Shown one piece after another: positions 21,745 to 29,956 of a DNA stretch of 64,000 bases. The notes under the pieces are model-generated. The model saw only the letters and a list, made by a program, of their open reading frames with translations, did not search any database and was not told the origin of the DNA. The position numbers were made by a program, and so were the translations under genes. This DNA is from Bacteroidales bacterium (GTDB lineage: Bacteria > Bacteroidota > Bacteroidia > Bacteroidales > Muribaculaceae), in the NCBI GenBank assembly GCA_014800685.1, contig JAAVFQ010000016.1, positions 118,433 to 182,432 on the forward strand, read 5' to 3'. Position 1 is the first letter of the stretch. Each line of letters opens with the position of its first letter.

Positions 21745-22977
21745 ATGAAGTATCTACTCATAGCCGGAGAGGCCTCCGGCGACCTCCATGCTGCAGACGT
21801 AATCTCTGCTATAGCGCGTCTTGATGAAAAAGCGGAATTCAGATTTTTCGGAGGCGACCTGATGGCCAAGGCGGCCCGTCGCGCTCCCGAACTCCATTAC
21901 GACGAGATGAACGTTATGGGATTCAGCGAGGTAATCCGCAAGCTCCCGGCTCTGCTCAGGAATCTCGCAAAGGCAAAAAGACTACTGGATTGGTGGCGAC
22001 CGGACGCTCTGGTGCTCATAGACTATCCCTCATTTAATCTCAAGCTGGCCAAAGCCGCCCACAAGATGGGCATCCGCGTATTCTACTTTATTTCCCCCAA
22101 GGTATGGGCCTGGAAGGAGTATCGTGTGCGTCAGATTAAGAAATACGTCGACCGCCTTTTCTCCATTCTTCCCTTCGAAGTGCCCTTCTATGCGCGTCAT
22201 GGCTATGACGTGACCTACGTGGGCAACCCCTCCGTGCAGGAGATAGACAGGGCCATGCGTCACCTCCCCCCGGCAAAGCACTTTTTCCAGCGCCAGGATA
22301 TCGAGGATGACGGACGCCCGCTAATAGCTCTCCTTCCCGGTAGCCGCAAGGGTGAGATAAGAAACAACCTTCCTTACATGATAGAGGCCGCCAAGCGCTT
22401 CCCCGACTGTCGGTATATCGTAGCGGCCGCTCCTGCCGTGCCCGAAAAATTCTATCGCATGGTGGCTCAGGATCCGGGGCTTCGGCTGACGTTTGGCGCC
22501 ACGGTGCCGTTGCTCAAATATTCGAAGGCAGCTCTGGTGACGTCGGGCACTGCAACTCTCGAAACAGCTCTTGTGGGGACGCCTCAGGTGGTCTGCTATC
22601 GGGCCAACGGCAAGAAATTTACCTATAAGATAATGGAGAAGCTGCTGAAAGTGCGCTACGTCTCTCTCCCTAACCTCATAGTCAATAACCGCGTGGTGCC
22701 GGAATTGCTTCTTCATCAATGCACGGTAGAGAATATCTCCCGCCATCTTTCCCCCCTCTTGCAGCCCTCGCCCGAAAGGGAGTGGCAGATTTCCGGCTAT
22801 AAGAGCATGAGGCGGAAACTCGGCACCTCAGTGGCGGCCGATTATGCCGCCGAGCTTATAGTGGAAGACCTTATTCCCTCCACCTCTAACCGTGAGAAAC
22901 CCTCCGACTTCAAGAAGCAGAAGGGGAGTCGGGACCGCAATCCTGACCGCAGAGAAAGAAATTCTCAAAAGGCATAA
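21745..22977 (+). CDS. lpxB: Lipid-A-disaccharide synthase
   Basis: 410 residues. It joins UDP-diacylglucosamine and lipid X to form the lipid A disaccharide at the inner membrane. Family landmarks: KYLLIAGEASGDLHAA (5-20), FGGDLM, MNVMGFSEVI, DYPSFNLKLAKAAHK, YFISPKVWAWKE, YVGNPSVQE, LLPGSRKGEI and TSGTATLETALVGTPQVVCYR. A basic, low-complexity C-terminal tail of about 35 residues (KPSDFKKQKGSRDRNPDRRE) extends past the usual end. The gene is divergent from the beta-helix lipoprotein with about 90 bp between. A strong terminator follows. Confidence 0.96.
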   Translation: MKYLLIAGEASGDLHAADVISAIARLDEKAEFRFFGGDLMAKAARRAPELHYDEMNVMGFSEVIRKLPALLRNLAKAKRLLDWWRPDALVLIDYPSFNLKLAKAAHKMGIRVFYFISPKVWAWKEYRVRQIKKYVDRLFSILPFEVPFYARHGYDVTYVGNPSVQEIDRAMRHLPPAKHFFQRQDIEDDGRPLIALLPGSRKGEIRNNLPYMIEAAKRFPDCRYIVAAAPAVPEKFYRMVAQDPGLRLTFGATVPLLKYSKAALVTSGTATLETALVGTPQVVCYRANGKKFTYKIMEKLLKVRYVSLPNLIVNNRVVPELLLHQCTVENISRHLSPLLQPSPEREWQISGYKSMRRKLGTSVAADYAAELIVEDLIPSTSNREKPSDFKKQKGSRDRNPDRRERNSQKA

Positions 22978-23065
22978 GACCCTATTTCTTGTAAGACAGG
23001 GTCTAAGCGCAGACAGAGTAAAGTTAACCCCTCTTTTTAATGTTAAAAAACATTAAAAAGAGGGG
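22977..23065 (+). terminator. Two hairpins ending lpxB
   Basis: First a 7-bp stem (22977-22983 with 22998-23004), then a strong 17-bp perfect stem (23028-23044 with 23049-23065) followed by CGTTTTT. The second is a classic intrinsic terminator. The first holds CTTGTAAGACAGGGTCT, repeated exactly at 29999-30015 in the pyrH leader. Confidence 0.85.
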
Positions 23066-23081
23066 CGTTTTTGTCTGATAT

Positions 23082-23113
23082 TTTGTGGGGTTATAAAAAA
23101 ATTAGTAACTTTG
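23082..23113 (+). promoter_or_regulatory. Perfect promoter with no coding gene downstream
   Basis: TTTG (23082-23085), 20 bp, TAACTTTG (23106-23113), then C: an exact Bacteroidetes promoter. A terminator follows about 40 nt after the expected start and the next gene is on the other strand. Confidence 0.85.
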
Positions 23114-23118
23114 CCGAG

Positions 23119-23190
23119 TGTTTTTCATAGTATTAAATTAAGATTAAGGTTTCAGTCTGTCCCTTTGTGAAAAGGGACAGACTTTTTTTA
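23119..23190 (+). ncRNA. Candidate small RNA of about 70 nt
   Basis: The predicted start is near 23119, just after the perfect promoter. The 3' end is an intrinsic terminator: a 12-bp stem (23155-23166 with 23171-23182) with a GTGA tetraloop and a TTTTTTT tract. The body (about 23119-23154) is AT-rich and unstructured, a plausible antisense seed region. No open reading frame fits. No known RNA family was recognised. Confidence 0.6.
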
Positions 23191-23218
23191 TAGACATTCC
23201 CGGTGGTGTTTAGCTGCT

Positions 23219-24175
23219 TTATACCAGATTGATAGGGTGTCCTGCCTGATAAGCCTCAATATTGGCGGCCGTGATGTCTATGAGTCGTTTTCTGGCCTCC
23301 TTGGTAGCCCAGCCGATATGAGGGGTGATAAGGACATGAGGAGCGGAGAGGAGGGGATTGTCGGCTCGTGGCGGCTCCTGAGAGAGCACGTCAAGGCCGG
23401 CGGCATAAATTTGCCCCTTATGGAGAGCGTCTGCGAGGTCTTTTTCATTGACCAGGCCACCGCGACCGGTGTTTATAAGAATCGCGTCAGGCTTCATGAT
23501 GCTCAGCAGCGAGGCATTAATCATCTTTTCCGTATCGGGGGCGAGCGGACAGTGAAGGGTGACTACATCGGCTTCCCTGAAGAGTTGCTCACGGCTCATT
23601 TTTACGTACCCCTCCGGGAGCTGATCCTGAGACTTGGAAGTCTCGACAGCGATACGCATGCCAAAGCCTTCGGCAATTTCTGCCACGCGGCGTCCTATGT
23701 GTCCGAAGCCCACTATACCGAGCAGTTTGCCTGAGAGCTCGAAGAGGGGATAATCCACGTATGAGAAATCGGCGCAGTTGGTCCAGGCGTGTTCGCAGTT
23801 GCGCGAAGTGTAGTGCTCCGGATGATAGACAATGGAGAGGAGGAGCGCAAAAACGAGCTGAGCCACTGAGTCAGTGCTGTAAGAGGGGATATTGGTGACG
23901 GTGATGCCCTTGCGATGAGCGGCCTCAAGGTCAACGATATTTGTGCCTGTCGCCAGGACTCCGATATATCGCAGATCGGGGAGGGCGTTGATGATGTCGG
24001 CATCAAGGGTAGTTTTGTTTGTAAGCAGAAGAGAGGCCCCTTTGGCACGCTCTATGATAAGAGAGCGGGGCGTGCGGTCATAGACAGTCAGATTGCCGAG
24101 TTTTTCCACCGGTTGCCAAGAAAGATCTCCGGGATTGGTGGTATATCCATCGAGAATAACAATTTTGTTTTCCAT
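23219..24175 (-). CDS. D-2-hydroxyacid dehydrogenase (glycerate dehydrogenase-like)
   Basis: 318 residues from the ATG at 24175 (MENKIVILDG); an upstream ATG would add 12 atypical residues. It is an NAD(P)-dependent oxidoreductase of D-2-hydroxyacids, cytoplasmic. Rossmann motif GIVGFGHIGRRVAEIAEGFG (about 147-166). Catalytic residues are the Arg in INTGRGGLVNE, the Glu in LDVLSQEPP and the His in ITPHIGW. The N-terminal domain and length match hydroxypyruvate/glycerate dehydrogenases rather than SerA (no ACT domain). The exact substrate is not resolved. It stands alone on the minus strand between two RNA-rich gaps. Confidence 0.9.
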   Translation of the reverse strand: MENKIVILDGYTTNPGDLSWQPVEKLGNLTVYDRTPRSLIIERAKGASLLLTNKTTLDADIINALPDLRYIGVLATGTNIVDLEAAHRKGITVTNIPSYSTDSVAQLVFALLLSIVYHPEHYTSRNCEHAWTNCADFSYVDYPLFELSGKLLGIVGFGHIGRRVAEIAEGFGMRIAVETSKSQDQLPEGYVKMSREQLFREADVVTLHCPLAPDTEKMINASLLSIMKPDAILINTGRGGLVNEKDLADALHKGQIYAAGLDVLSQEPPRADNPLLSAPHVLITPHIGWATKEARKRLIDITAANIEAYQAGHPINLV

Positions 24176-24412
24176 ATAATAGAGTTTATGAGTTTGGGGG
24201 CATTGATGCAATCTCCGGTGGACTCATACGCCATAAATCAGATCTTGCGAAATTTAAAATGCTCACTTCATATAACACTCCGGAAGAAGAAAATATCATA
24301 AGACAAGAAAAAATATGGAGATTTTTAAAATGAGGATAAAATTTTAAGTCTCTGATATAGAGAGATGTAATGCATGGGTGTCGAAATTATGCGAAAAAAA
24401 GTTGCAAAAAAA
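24176..24412. other. AT-rich gap without a recognised gene
   Basis: Upstream region of the dehydrogenase on one side and of the tRNA unit on the other. No supported reading frame. No clear -7 box was found for the dehydrogenase. Confidence 0.5.
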
Positions 24413-24444
24413 TTTGGAGAACGGGAAAAATGGTTGTAACTTTG
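24413..24444 (+). promoter_or_regulatory. Perfect promoter of the leader RNA/tRNA-Pro unit
   Basis: TTTG (24413-24416), a 20-bp spacer and TAACTTTG (24437-24444) followed by C: an exact consensus match. The predicted start is near 24449, the first base of the folded leader RNA. Confidence 0.85.
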
Positions 24445-24448
24445 CAGT

Positions 24449-24561
24449 GCTTTTGAAGAGCACCCCCACTGCGAAAGGGTAGCGCAAGCGAAATTTGGCA
24501 GCGAAAGTATCCGTCTCCACCCCGGGAGGCAGTCATGGATACCGGTTGGTGACTCAAAAGC
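24449..24561 (+). ncRNA. Folded RNA upstream of tRNA-Pro (candidate ncRNA or leader)
   Basis: About 113 nt closed by an 8-bp perfect stem, GCTTTTGA (24449-24456) with TCAAAAGC (24554-24561). Inside, GTATCC pairs with GGATAC and CTCC with GGAG, and several GAAA/GCAA turns occur. The RNA begins at the predicted transcription start and ends 10 nt before the tRNA, so RNase processing would free it. It was compared by eye with SRP RNA: a CCGGGAGG tip is reminiscent, but the conserved asymmetric loop is missing. Confidence 0.5.
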
Positions 24562-24571
24562 CACTTTTCAT

Positions 24572-24645
24572 CGGGGTGTAGCTCAGTCCGGTAGAGTACG
24601 CGTCTGGGGGGCGTGTGGTCGCAAGTTCAAGTCTTGTCACCCCGA
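24572..24645 (+). tRNA. tRNA-Pro, anticodon GGG
   Basis: 74 nt. Acceptor stem CGGGGTG (24572-24578) pairs with CACCCCG (24638-24644), and the discriminator base is A. The D arm GTAGCTCAGTCCGGTAGAGT and T arm GGTTCAAGTC-like region (GCAAGTTCAAGTC) are typical. A 5-bp anticodon stem holds the loop CTGGGGG, with U33 followed by GGG. The terminal CCA is not encoded. Confidence 0.96.
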
Positions 24646-24650
24646 CTAAC

Positions 24651-24698
24651 AAATAAGCTGTGTCGTAAGAAAGTTTACGGCGCAGCTTATTTGATTTT
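24651..24698 (+). terminator. Terminator of the tRNA-Pro unit
   Basis: 18-bp arms (24651-24668 with 24675-24692, two G-U pairs) are followed by GATTTTT. Confidence 0.85.
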
Positions 24699-24700
24699 TG

Positions 24701-24800
24701 TGCTGTCGCTTATCGTTTTGAGTTGGCGCTTACTATTTTGAGTAGTTGCTAACTATTTTGAGCTGTAGCTAACTGTTTTGTGTTGTCGTTTTCTGTTGAA
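24701..24800. repeat. Five-unit tandem array with exact 20-bp period
   Basis: Units start at 24701, 24721, 24741, 24761 and 24781. The consensus is close to AGTTGTCGCTTACTATTTTG, with the central copies sharing GCTAACTRTTTTG. The period is not a multiple of 3, so it is not coding. There are no spacers of the CRISPR kind. It lies right after the tRNA terminator. Confidence 0.85.
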
Positions 24801-25011
24801 TCTTCACGAGAAGAGAGCCGGTCAAATGCAAAGCTCTGTTAAGGGCCTGTCTGACAATTTTTGTGGGACAAGGTCTAAGAATAATAATTCCGGCCAAAGC
24901 CGTAATTCTGACTTCTTGTAGTGAAGAATTCCTTCCGGATAAGGTGTGGAGGTAATCTCGTGGTGTGAGAGCTTAAAGAGTGCGGATTCGGGAGATTGCT
25001 CAGAATGATAA
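24801..25011. other. Gap with inverted sequences, no gene supported
   Basis: A 70-codon minus-strand frame crosses this stretch and runs into the mazG-like gene, but it has no family resemblance. The DNA holds inverted pieces (TGTCTGACAA..TTGTGGGACA near 24850; GAATTCC and CTTCCGG near 24890-24940). It resembles a decayed dispersed repeat or the 3' untranslated region of the mazG-like gene. Confidence 0.4.
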
Positions 25012-25353
25012 TCAGTCGGGTTTCTTTGAGGCATTTAGTCGGCGGGAGTTGAAGCGAGCTTTGTCTCGCTTGCTCTTCTTTTCAATAGAAGCCGCTAAGG
25101 CATCTGTCAGGTCAGTACCGGTCTGATTTGCCAGACAAACTACCACCCAGAGGACATCGGCGAGCTCTTCAGCCAGGGCATGTTTCATGTCGCCCTCTTT
25201 GGCTATCTGGTCGCCATATTTACGCGCAATGATGCGGGCCAATTCTCCAACTTCCTCAGTGAGCAGAGCCATGTTGGTCAGTTCAGAGAAATAGCCCCCT
25301 CCGATTTCCCCAATCCAGTCGTCTACGGTCTCCTGAAGTTGCTTGATGGTCAT
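25012..25353 (-). CDS. MazG-like nucleotide pyrophosphohydrolase
   Basis: 113 residues, the single-domain MazG-like size. Metal-binding helices EEVGELARIIARK (about 32-44) and EELADVLWVVVCLA (about 62-75) show the ExxE ... ExxD pattern of the all-alpha NTP pyrophosphatase fold, which hydrolyses (d)NTPs to monophosphates for nucleotide-pool cleaning. Its start overlaps the dtd stop by 4 bp, a conserved pairing in Bacteroidales. In related genomes deoC often follows; here deoC is about 6 kb away with tRNA-Pro, lpxB and others in between, suggesting local rearrangement (inference). Confidence 0.9.
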   Translation of the reverse strand: MTIKQLQETVDDWIGEIGGGYFSELTNMALLTEEVGELARIIARKYGDQIAKEGDMKHALAEELADVLWVVVCLANQTGTDLTDALAASIEKKSKRDKARFNSRRLNASKKPD

Positions 25354-25799
25354 TTGGCGTGTGTGTCGATGATAATAGTTACGGGGCCGTCATTAACGAG
25401 CGAGACCTGCATGTCGGCCCCAAAAATGCCTTTGCGCACCGTAGTGCCGGCAGCCTCGGAAAGTAGGCGGCAGAATCTGTCGTAGGCCGGCGAGGCGACT
25501 TCGGGACGGGCTGCCGCAATATAGCTCGGGCGATTCCCCTTACGCACTGAGGCGGCCAGAGTGAATTGGCTGACGCATAGGATCTCACCGGCTACATCCT
25601 TGACAGAGAGATTCATCACCCCTTCAGCATCCGGGAAAATGCGCAGGGAGGAGCATTTCTTTACCATAAGGTTCATGTCGGCCTCTTCATCGTCTACCTC
25701 AATGCAGAAGAGAATGAGAAGTCCGTAGCCTATAGAGCTTATTGGGGAGCCTTCAACGGAGACTTCAGCTCGGGACACACGTTGTAAAACCGCTATCAT
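25350..25799 (-). CDS. dtd: D-aminoacyl-tRNA deacylase
   Basis: 149 residues, full length. It removes D-amino acids (and glycine) mischarged on tRNA. The DTD signature motifs are present: SQFTLAA (about 76-82) and the C-terminal NDGPVTI (about 136-142), the latter supplying the Gly-cisPro-like substrate pocket. KGNRPSY precedes them. It is cytoplasmic and lies in the ldcA-dtd-mazG run, with 27 bp after ldcA and a 4-bp overlap with the mazG-like gene. Confidence 0.95.
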   Translation of the reverse strand: MIAVLQRVSRAEVSVEGSPISSIGYGLLILFCIEVDDEEADMNLMVKKCSSLRIFPDAEGVMNLSVKDVAGEILCVSQFTLAASVRKGNRPSYIAAARPEVASPAYDRFCRLLSEAAGTTVRKGIFGADMQVSLVNDGPVTIIIDTHAK

Positions 25800-25826
25800 G
25801 AGAGTAAGTGAGAGTCGGGGGGAGGT

Positions 25827-26783
25827 TTAACGTAAATGCTGTATGAGGGTCACGGTATCATCTGTAGCCCTCAGCTCGGCCGGACATCCCTCTACGAGAG
25901 GGTAGTTGCGACCATCCTCATGACCGAAGGGAAACCGGAGCACTACGGGACAGTCTATGCCCCATAGAGAAAGCCGGGATGCAATCATCTCCTCCATAGA
26001 GGGATGGTTCTTGTCAGGCCGATAGTTGCTGAACGAGCCGAAAATAAGACCCTTGGCACGGCTCAGAGAGCCTGAGAGATAGAGTCTCCAGAGCATCCTG
26101 TCCACTTCATAAATGGCTTCTCCTATATCCTCGAGAAATAGGATGACCTCCTCGCCTTCATCAATTCTGAGAATGTCAAACTCAGTGGCGGCCAATCCGT
26201 TGAGGACGGCGAAGTTTCCGCCGCGCAGCTGTCCGCAAGCGGTTCCGCTGCGGAGGATGCTCACCCCGTCAGAAGCCGGGAAAGTATATGAGATCTGCGG
26301 CTCTCTGCACGACATAATCTCAAAGGCAGCCTTCACGGAATCATCGTCAAATCCGAGCTCGAAGATATGTTTGGCCATACCGGCGTGAAGAGAGGCTATC
26401 GAGTGTCTGAGCATCATGGCGTGGAGCGCAGAGACGTCTGAGAATCCTACTATCCATTTTGGTGAAGAGAACATCAGAGACCCCGGGATGTCGGCTAAAA
26501 GCTGAATACATCCATAGCCACCTCTCGCGCAGAGGATGCATTTCACCTCCTCGTCGGAATATGCGGCAATGAAATCATCCAGCCTTGCAGCGGTCTCTGC
26601 TGCATAGGTGCCGCTGACGTGGCCGAGAGTGTGGGGAGCTAAAATCACCTTGTAGCCATGATTGCGGAGCATAGAGGCGGCTCCATAGACATACTCCTCC
26701 TTGACCTCGGTGGCCGGAGCTATGATGCAGATAGTATCTCCCTCTTTTAGCGGCTCGGGGAAGCGTATAGGGGCTGATTTCAT
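25827..26783 (-). CDS. LD-carboxypeptidase (peptidase S66)
   Basis: 318 residues. S66 enzymes remove the terminal D-Ala from murein tetrapeptides during cytoplasmic peptidoglycan recycling. Seen: the N-terminal IAPATEV block, ARGGYGCIQLLADI (about 90-103), the nucleophile loop WIVGFSDVSALH (Ser near 116), the glutamate region FLEDIGEAIYEVDRML and the His in FPFGHEDGRNYPL. No signal peptide, consistent with a cytoplasmic LdcA-like enzyme. Microcin-immunity MccF proteins are the main alternative within S66; the genome context (dtd, radical SAM) favours the recycling enzyme. Confidence 0.92.
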   Translation of the reverse strand: MKSAPIRFPEPLKEGDTICIIAPATEVKEEYVYGAASMLRNHGYKVILAPHTLGHVSGTYAAETAARLDDFIAAYSDEEVKCILCARGGYGCIQLLADIPGSLMFSSPKWIVGFSDVSALHAMMLRHSIASLHAGMAKHIFELGFDDDSVKAAFEIMSCREPQISYTFPASDGVSILRSGTACGQLRGGNFAVLNGLAATEFDILRIDEGEEVILFLEDIGEAIYEVDRMLWRLYLSGSLSRAKGLIFGSFSNYRPDKNHPSMEEMIASRLSLWGIDCPVVLRFPFGHEDGRNYPLVEGCPAELRATDDTVTLIQHLR

Positions 26784-26812
26784 AAAGAGCTAAGAGTGTT
26801 AGGTAAGCGGTA

Positions 26813-27598
26813 TCAGTTGACCTGAACGGGGATTCCGGCGCTTCTTATCTTGTCGGCAATGGCTTCGAGCTCCGGTTTTTCTACTTTGACGAGCTTCTCT
26901 TCCGGAGTGGAGCGGTCGAGCGAATAGAGCATCACCTCTTTCGGGCTGATAGCTTTATAGGCCTCAATGAGAGCATTTATCTCCTCCGGAGTGGTATTGT
27001 CTACCTTCCGGCCGTCATGCTCGCCACGGAGCATCATAGTCTGGATGATGGCCTGTCCCGAGAACTGTTTCAGCTGTTCGATCACCTTTTCAGTGGTGAA
27101 GAGAGCCGACGTCGGGGCGTCAATGAGCCGCATAGTGGAGTCAATGGCGGAGTCGAGTTTGAGAATATTATTGTCTACCTTGCGGAGAGCAGCGCAGACG
27201 TCGGGATTGTCAAGGCGCGTAGAGTTGCTGAGCACCGAGACTTTAGCGTCAGGGAAAAAGCGGTCACGCAGGGCGATGGTGTCCTCTACGATAGCCGGAA
27301 AGTCGGGATTGAGGGTAGGCTCGCCATTGCCGGAAAATGTGATGACATCGAGGGTCTGCCCGGCCTCTTTCATAGCGTGAAGTTTCTTCTCAAGGTCGTG
27401 AGTCACTTTTTCGCGCATTGGGAGGCCTGTGGTGCCGGTGCCCTGAGCGTTATATCCCGCTTCGCAATAGATGCAGTCGAAAGAACACACTTTGCCGTCA
27501 TCCGGGGAAAGATTTACGCCGAGCGACGTGCCAAGGCGTCGGCTCTTGATAGGGCCGAACACGGTGGAATGAAATATTACTGTCTGGTCTTTTGCCAT
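26813..27598 (-). CDS. Radical SAM protein
   Basis: 261 residues. The cluster motif CSFDCIYC (Cys38, Cys42, Cys45) binds the [4Fe-4S] cluster that splits S-adenosylmethionine. TFSGNGEPTLNPDF supplies the GGE-like SAM contact. The N-terminal GPIKSRRLGTSLGVNL block and overall length match a broad family of radical SAM proteins of unassigned function found in many anaerobes. A specific substrate cannot be stated. It sits between ldcA (29 bp) and a glycosyltransferase gene (67 bp), all on the minus strand. Confidence 0.88.
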   Translation of the reverse strand: MAKDQTVIFHSTVFGPIKSRRLGTSLGVNLSPDDGKVCSFDCIYCEAGYNAQGTGTTGLPMREKVTHDLEKKLHAMKEAGQTLDVITFSGNGEPTLNPDFPAIVEDTIALRDRFFPDAKVSVLSNSTRLDNPDVCAALRKVDNNILKLDSAIDSTMRLIDAPTSALFTTEKVIEQLKQFSGQAIIQTMMLRGEHDGRKVDNTTPEEINALIEAYKAISPKEVMLYSLDRSTPEEKLVKVEKPELEAIADKIRSAGIPVQVN

Positions 27599-27665
27599 GA
27601 TTATAAATGTAAGGAAGCCGGCTGCAAAATTAACAAAAAAATCGGAGAGAAGCCCCCTCTTCGCC

Positions 27666-28625
27666 CTATAAAAAGAGATAGGAGAGCAGCGCAGCCACTC
27701 GATTTCGCAATCGTGCTTTAGGATTATGAAGCGAAGCTGCCCGGAGGTTTCTGATATTGAGGCGAGCCTGCTCCAGAAAATTTCTGATCAGAGCGCGCTC
27801 TTCCGGAGAAAATCGCCCTTTGGGTCGGAGTCCGAAGAGCCGTATGATATTGAAAGAGGCACTCAGCCGCCGGTCGGCAGCAGCCCTTTCAAGCCGGGGA
27901 GAGATGGCTGCGAAGTCGGCATGGAGACGGCGAGTGGCCCTCAGAGAGTCTCCTTTGGCAACGTCAATGGAATGAATGAGACTCGTAGAGCGCAGAGTGT
28001 AGAGATAGAGGGGGCTGTGCACCAGAGCTATGCTGCTCGCCCGGAGCAGAATGCGTGGAATGAGGTCGAGGTCTTCGTAAATAATGCCGGGCGAAAAGCG
28101 GGCATTATCGAATAGAGATTTGCGGAAGAGTTTGCCCCAGGGAGAATGGTCGGGCAGTCCCGTCTGATAGAGCAGGCTCTCTACAAAGTCCTCCGGGGAA
28201 TAGAGCGAGAGTCGGGGTGAAGAGAGATCAGAGGGTGATATGGGGGGAGTGGAGTCAAGCTTGGATTGCGGAATCTTGCTGTGCAGAGACTGGACAGCAT
28301 CGGCCTTTGTAGCTATAAGAGCTTCATGCAGAAGCCTGAGAGCCTCGGGGGGGAGGGCATCATCGGCATCAAGGAAGAGGATGAAGTCCCCCTTTGCTTC
28401 GTCAAGGCCACGGTTTCTTGCAGCCGCCACGCCCCGGTTGGGTGTAGGAATTATCCGGAGCCTGGCGTCGGAGGCGAGAGGAGACAAGAGAGAGAGAGAA
28501 TTATCGGTGGAGCCATCGTCAACGACTATTACCTCCAGGTCATAAAAAGTCTGATGCAGAGCGCTTGAGACACTCCGCACCAGATAGTCAGCACAGTTAT
28601 AATTCGGGATGATGACCGAAATCAT
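27666..28625 (-). CDS. Family 2 glycosyltransferase
   Basis: 319 residues. GT-A fold: [16 protein letters not shown] (about 3-18), [10 protein letters not shown] (about 34-43) for nucleotide-sugar binding, [10 protein letters not shown] (about 83-92) as DXD metal site, and a [10 protein letters not shown] acceptor-side motif (about 183-192). No membrane helices, so it works at the cytoplasmic face, probably on cell-envelope glycans or O-antigen. Its start overlaps the frr stop by 4 bp, an unusual link between glycan synthesis and ribosome recycling that is probably just operon packing. The C-terminal 60 residues are Arg/Ala/Leu-rich. Confidence 0.9.
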   Translation of the reverse strand: MISVIIPNYNCADYLVRSVSSALHQTFYDLEVIVVDDGSTDNSLSLLSPLASDARLRIIPTPNRGVAAARNRGLDEAKGDFILFLDADDALPPEALRLLHEALIATKADAVQSLHSKIPQSKLDSTPPISPSDLSSPRLSLYSPEDFVESLLYQTGLPDHSPWGKLFRKSLFDNARFSPGIIYEDLDLIPRILLRASSIALVHSPLYLYTLRSTSLIHSIDVAKGDSLRATRRLHADFAAISPRLERAAADRRLSASFNIIRLFGLRPKGRFSPEERALIRNFLEQARLNIRNLRAASLHNPKARLRNRVAALLSYLFL

Positions 28626-29179
28626 ACCGTAAGAATCTCTTTCTCCTTAGCGGCGAAAAGGTCGTCTATCTTCTTGATGAATTTGTCGTGAATTTTCTGC
28701 ACCTCATTCTCAGCATCCTTTTCCACGTCTTCGCTGAGGCCGTTTTTAATCTCCTTCTTCAGACCGTCGATAGCATCACGGCGAGCGTTTCTGACGCTTA
28801 CCTTGGCGTTTTCAGCTTCGCCCTTGCTCTGCTTTACGAGCTGTTTGCGTCGTTCCTCGGTCAGAGGGGGGATAGAGAGACGGATCACTTCGCCGTTATT
28901 CTCCGGAGTAATGCCGAGGTCGGAGTTTATGATAGCCTTTTCAATCTCCTTGAACATGGATTTCTCCCAGGGAGTGATAGCGATGGTTCTGGCATCGGGC
29001 ACGCTGATGTTGGCTACGTTGGATACCGGAGCCTGAGTGCCGTAATAGTCTACGCGGATGCCGTCGAGCAGACGGGCGGACGCCTTTCCTGCACGGATGT
29101 GCGAGAGGGTGTCGTCAAGATATTCTACGGCGAGAGCCATAGAGTCTTCGGCTTCCTGAAGATATTCTTTTACTTCCAT
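28622..29179 (-). CDS. frr: Ribosome-recycling factor
   Basis: 185 residues from the ATG at 29179 ([14 protein letters not shown]); the longer frame adds 24 residues without family support. With EF-G, RRF splits post-termination ribosomes. Seen: the helix with [84 protein letters not shown] and the C-terminal helical arm. pyrH-frr order is conserved across bacteria; here 58 bp separate them. Confidence 0.97.
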   Translation of the reverse strand: MEVKEYLQEAEDSMALAVEYLDDTLSHIRAGKASARLLDGIRVDYYGTQAPVSNVANISVPDARTIAITPWEKSMFKEIEKAIINSDLGITPENNGEVIRLSIPPLTEERRKQLVKQSKGEAENAKVSVRNARRDAIDGLKKEIKNGLSEDVEKDAENEVQKIHDKFIKKIDDLFAAKEKEILTV

Positions 29180-29237
29180 TCTATAAGGGGGTATTAGGTA
29201 ATTTGCAAGAGTGAGTTTAAAGAGCCTTGAAAGGCAA

Positions 29238-29951
29238 TCAAGCGTGGACAAGAGTGCCGAGGGGTTTCCCCTCGATCATGCCGGCGAGATTGCCCTCTAT
29301 GTCCATATTGAAGACATAAACGGGCATATTGTTCTCTTTGCAGAGAGCAGTTGCGGTGAGATCCATAACCTTAAGACCGCGATCGATGACTTCATCGTAA
29401 GTGATGTCGTCGAAGCGTGTGGCCGAGGGGTCTTTTTCGGGGTCGGCGGTGTAGATTCCATCTACGCGCGTTCCCTTCAGCATGACGTCGGCACCAATCT
29501 CTATGGCACGCAGAGCGCTTCCGGTGTCGGTGGTGAAGAAGGGATTGCCCGTGCCACAGCTCATGATGGCTATCTTTCCTTCTTCGAGAGCTCTGAGAGC
29601 GCGGTCGGGAGAGTATTGTTCACCGATAGGAGTCATGGGGATGGCGGTAAAGACCTGGGCGGGCTGTCCGGCATCTTTGAGCGCAGACTCCAGAGCGAGA
29701 GAATTAATGACGGTAGCGAGCATTCCCATCTGGTCGCCCTTCACTCTATCGAAACCCTTGGAGGCACCGGAGAGGCCGCGGAAAATGTTGCCGCCACCGA
29801 TTACGATGCCTATGCTGACACCTCTGTCAGCGATTTCCTTAATCTGACGAGCGTAAGAGGCGAGACGTTCAGGGTCTATTCCATATCCCTGGCCTCCCAT
29901 GAGAGACTCGCCGGAGAGTTTCAGAAGTATGCGTTTATATTTAGTAGCCAT
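29238..29951 (-). CDS. pyrH: UMP kinase
   Basis: 237 residues, standard length. It phosphorylates UMP to UDP in the cytoplasm. Motifs: [14 protein letters not shown] (about 6-19), [10 protein letters not shown] (about 51-60), [15 protein letters not shown] (about 73-87), [20 protein letters not shown] (about 132-151) and [15 protein letters not shown] (about 158-172), typical of the amino-acid-kinase family. A promoter lies about 90 bp upstream, and the leader shares about 45 nt with that of deoC. Both products act in nucleotide metabolism, so common control is conceivable. Confidence 0.97.
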   Translation of the reverse strand: MATKYKRILLKLSGESLMGGQGYGIDPERLASYARQIKEIADRGVSIGIVIGGGNIFRGLSGASKGFDRVKGDQMGMLATVINSLALESALKDAGQPAQVFTAIPMTPIGEQYSPDRALRALEEGKIAIMSCGTGNPFFTTDTGSALRAIEIGADVMLKGTRVDGIYTADPEKDPSATRFDDITYDEVIDRGLKVMDLTATALCKENNMPVYVFNMDIEGNLAGMIEGKPLGTLVHA

Positions 29952-29956
29952 AGTTA

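Noticed and set aside
24449..24561. SRP (4.5S) RNA
   Set aside because: A CCGGGAGG tip is suggestive, but the conserved GGAA/GCAG internal-loop pattern is not present; a covariance search would decide.
24701..24800. CRISPR array
   Set aside because: Units are contiguous 20-mers without unique spacers and no cas genes are near.
24822..25034. 70-codon frame overlapping the mazG-like gene end
   Set aside because: No recognised domain; the DNA looks like non-coding repeat or trailer. Kept only as a gap note.
27017..27721. 234-codon plus-strand frame opposite the radical SAM gene
   Set aside because: Antisense to a gene with an intact CxxxCxxC motif; no independent support.
29180..29251. Longer start for frr
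   Set aside because: The 24 added residues are absent from the RRF family; MEVKEYL is the natural start.
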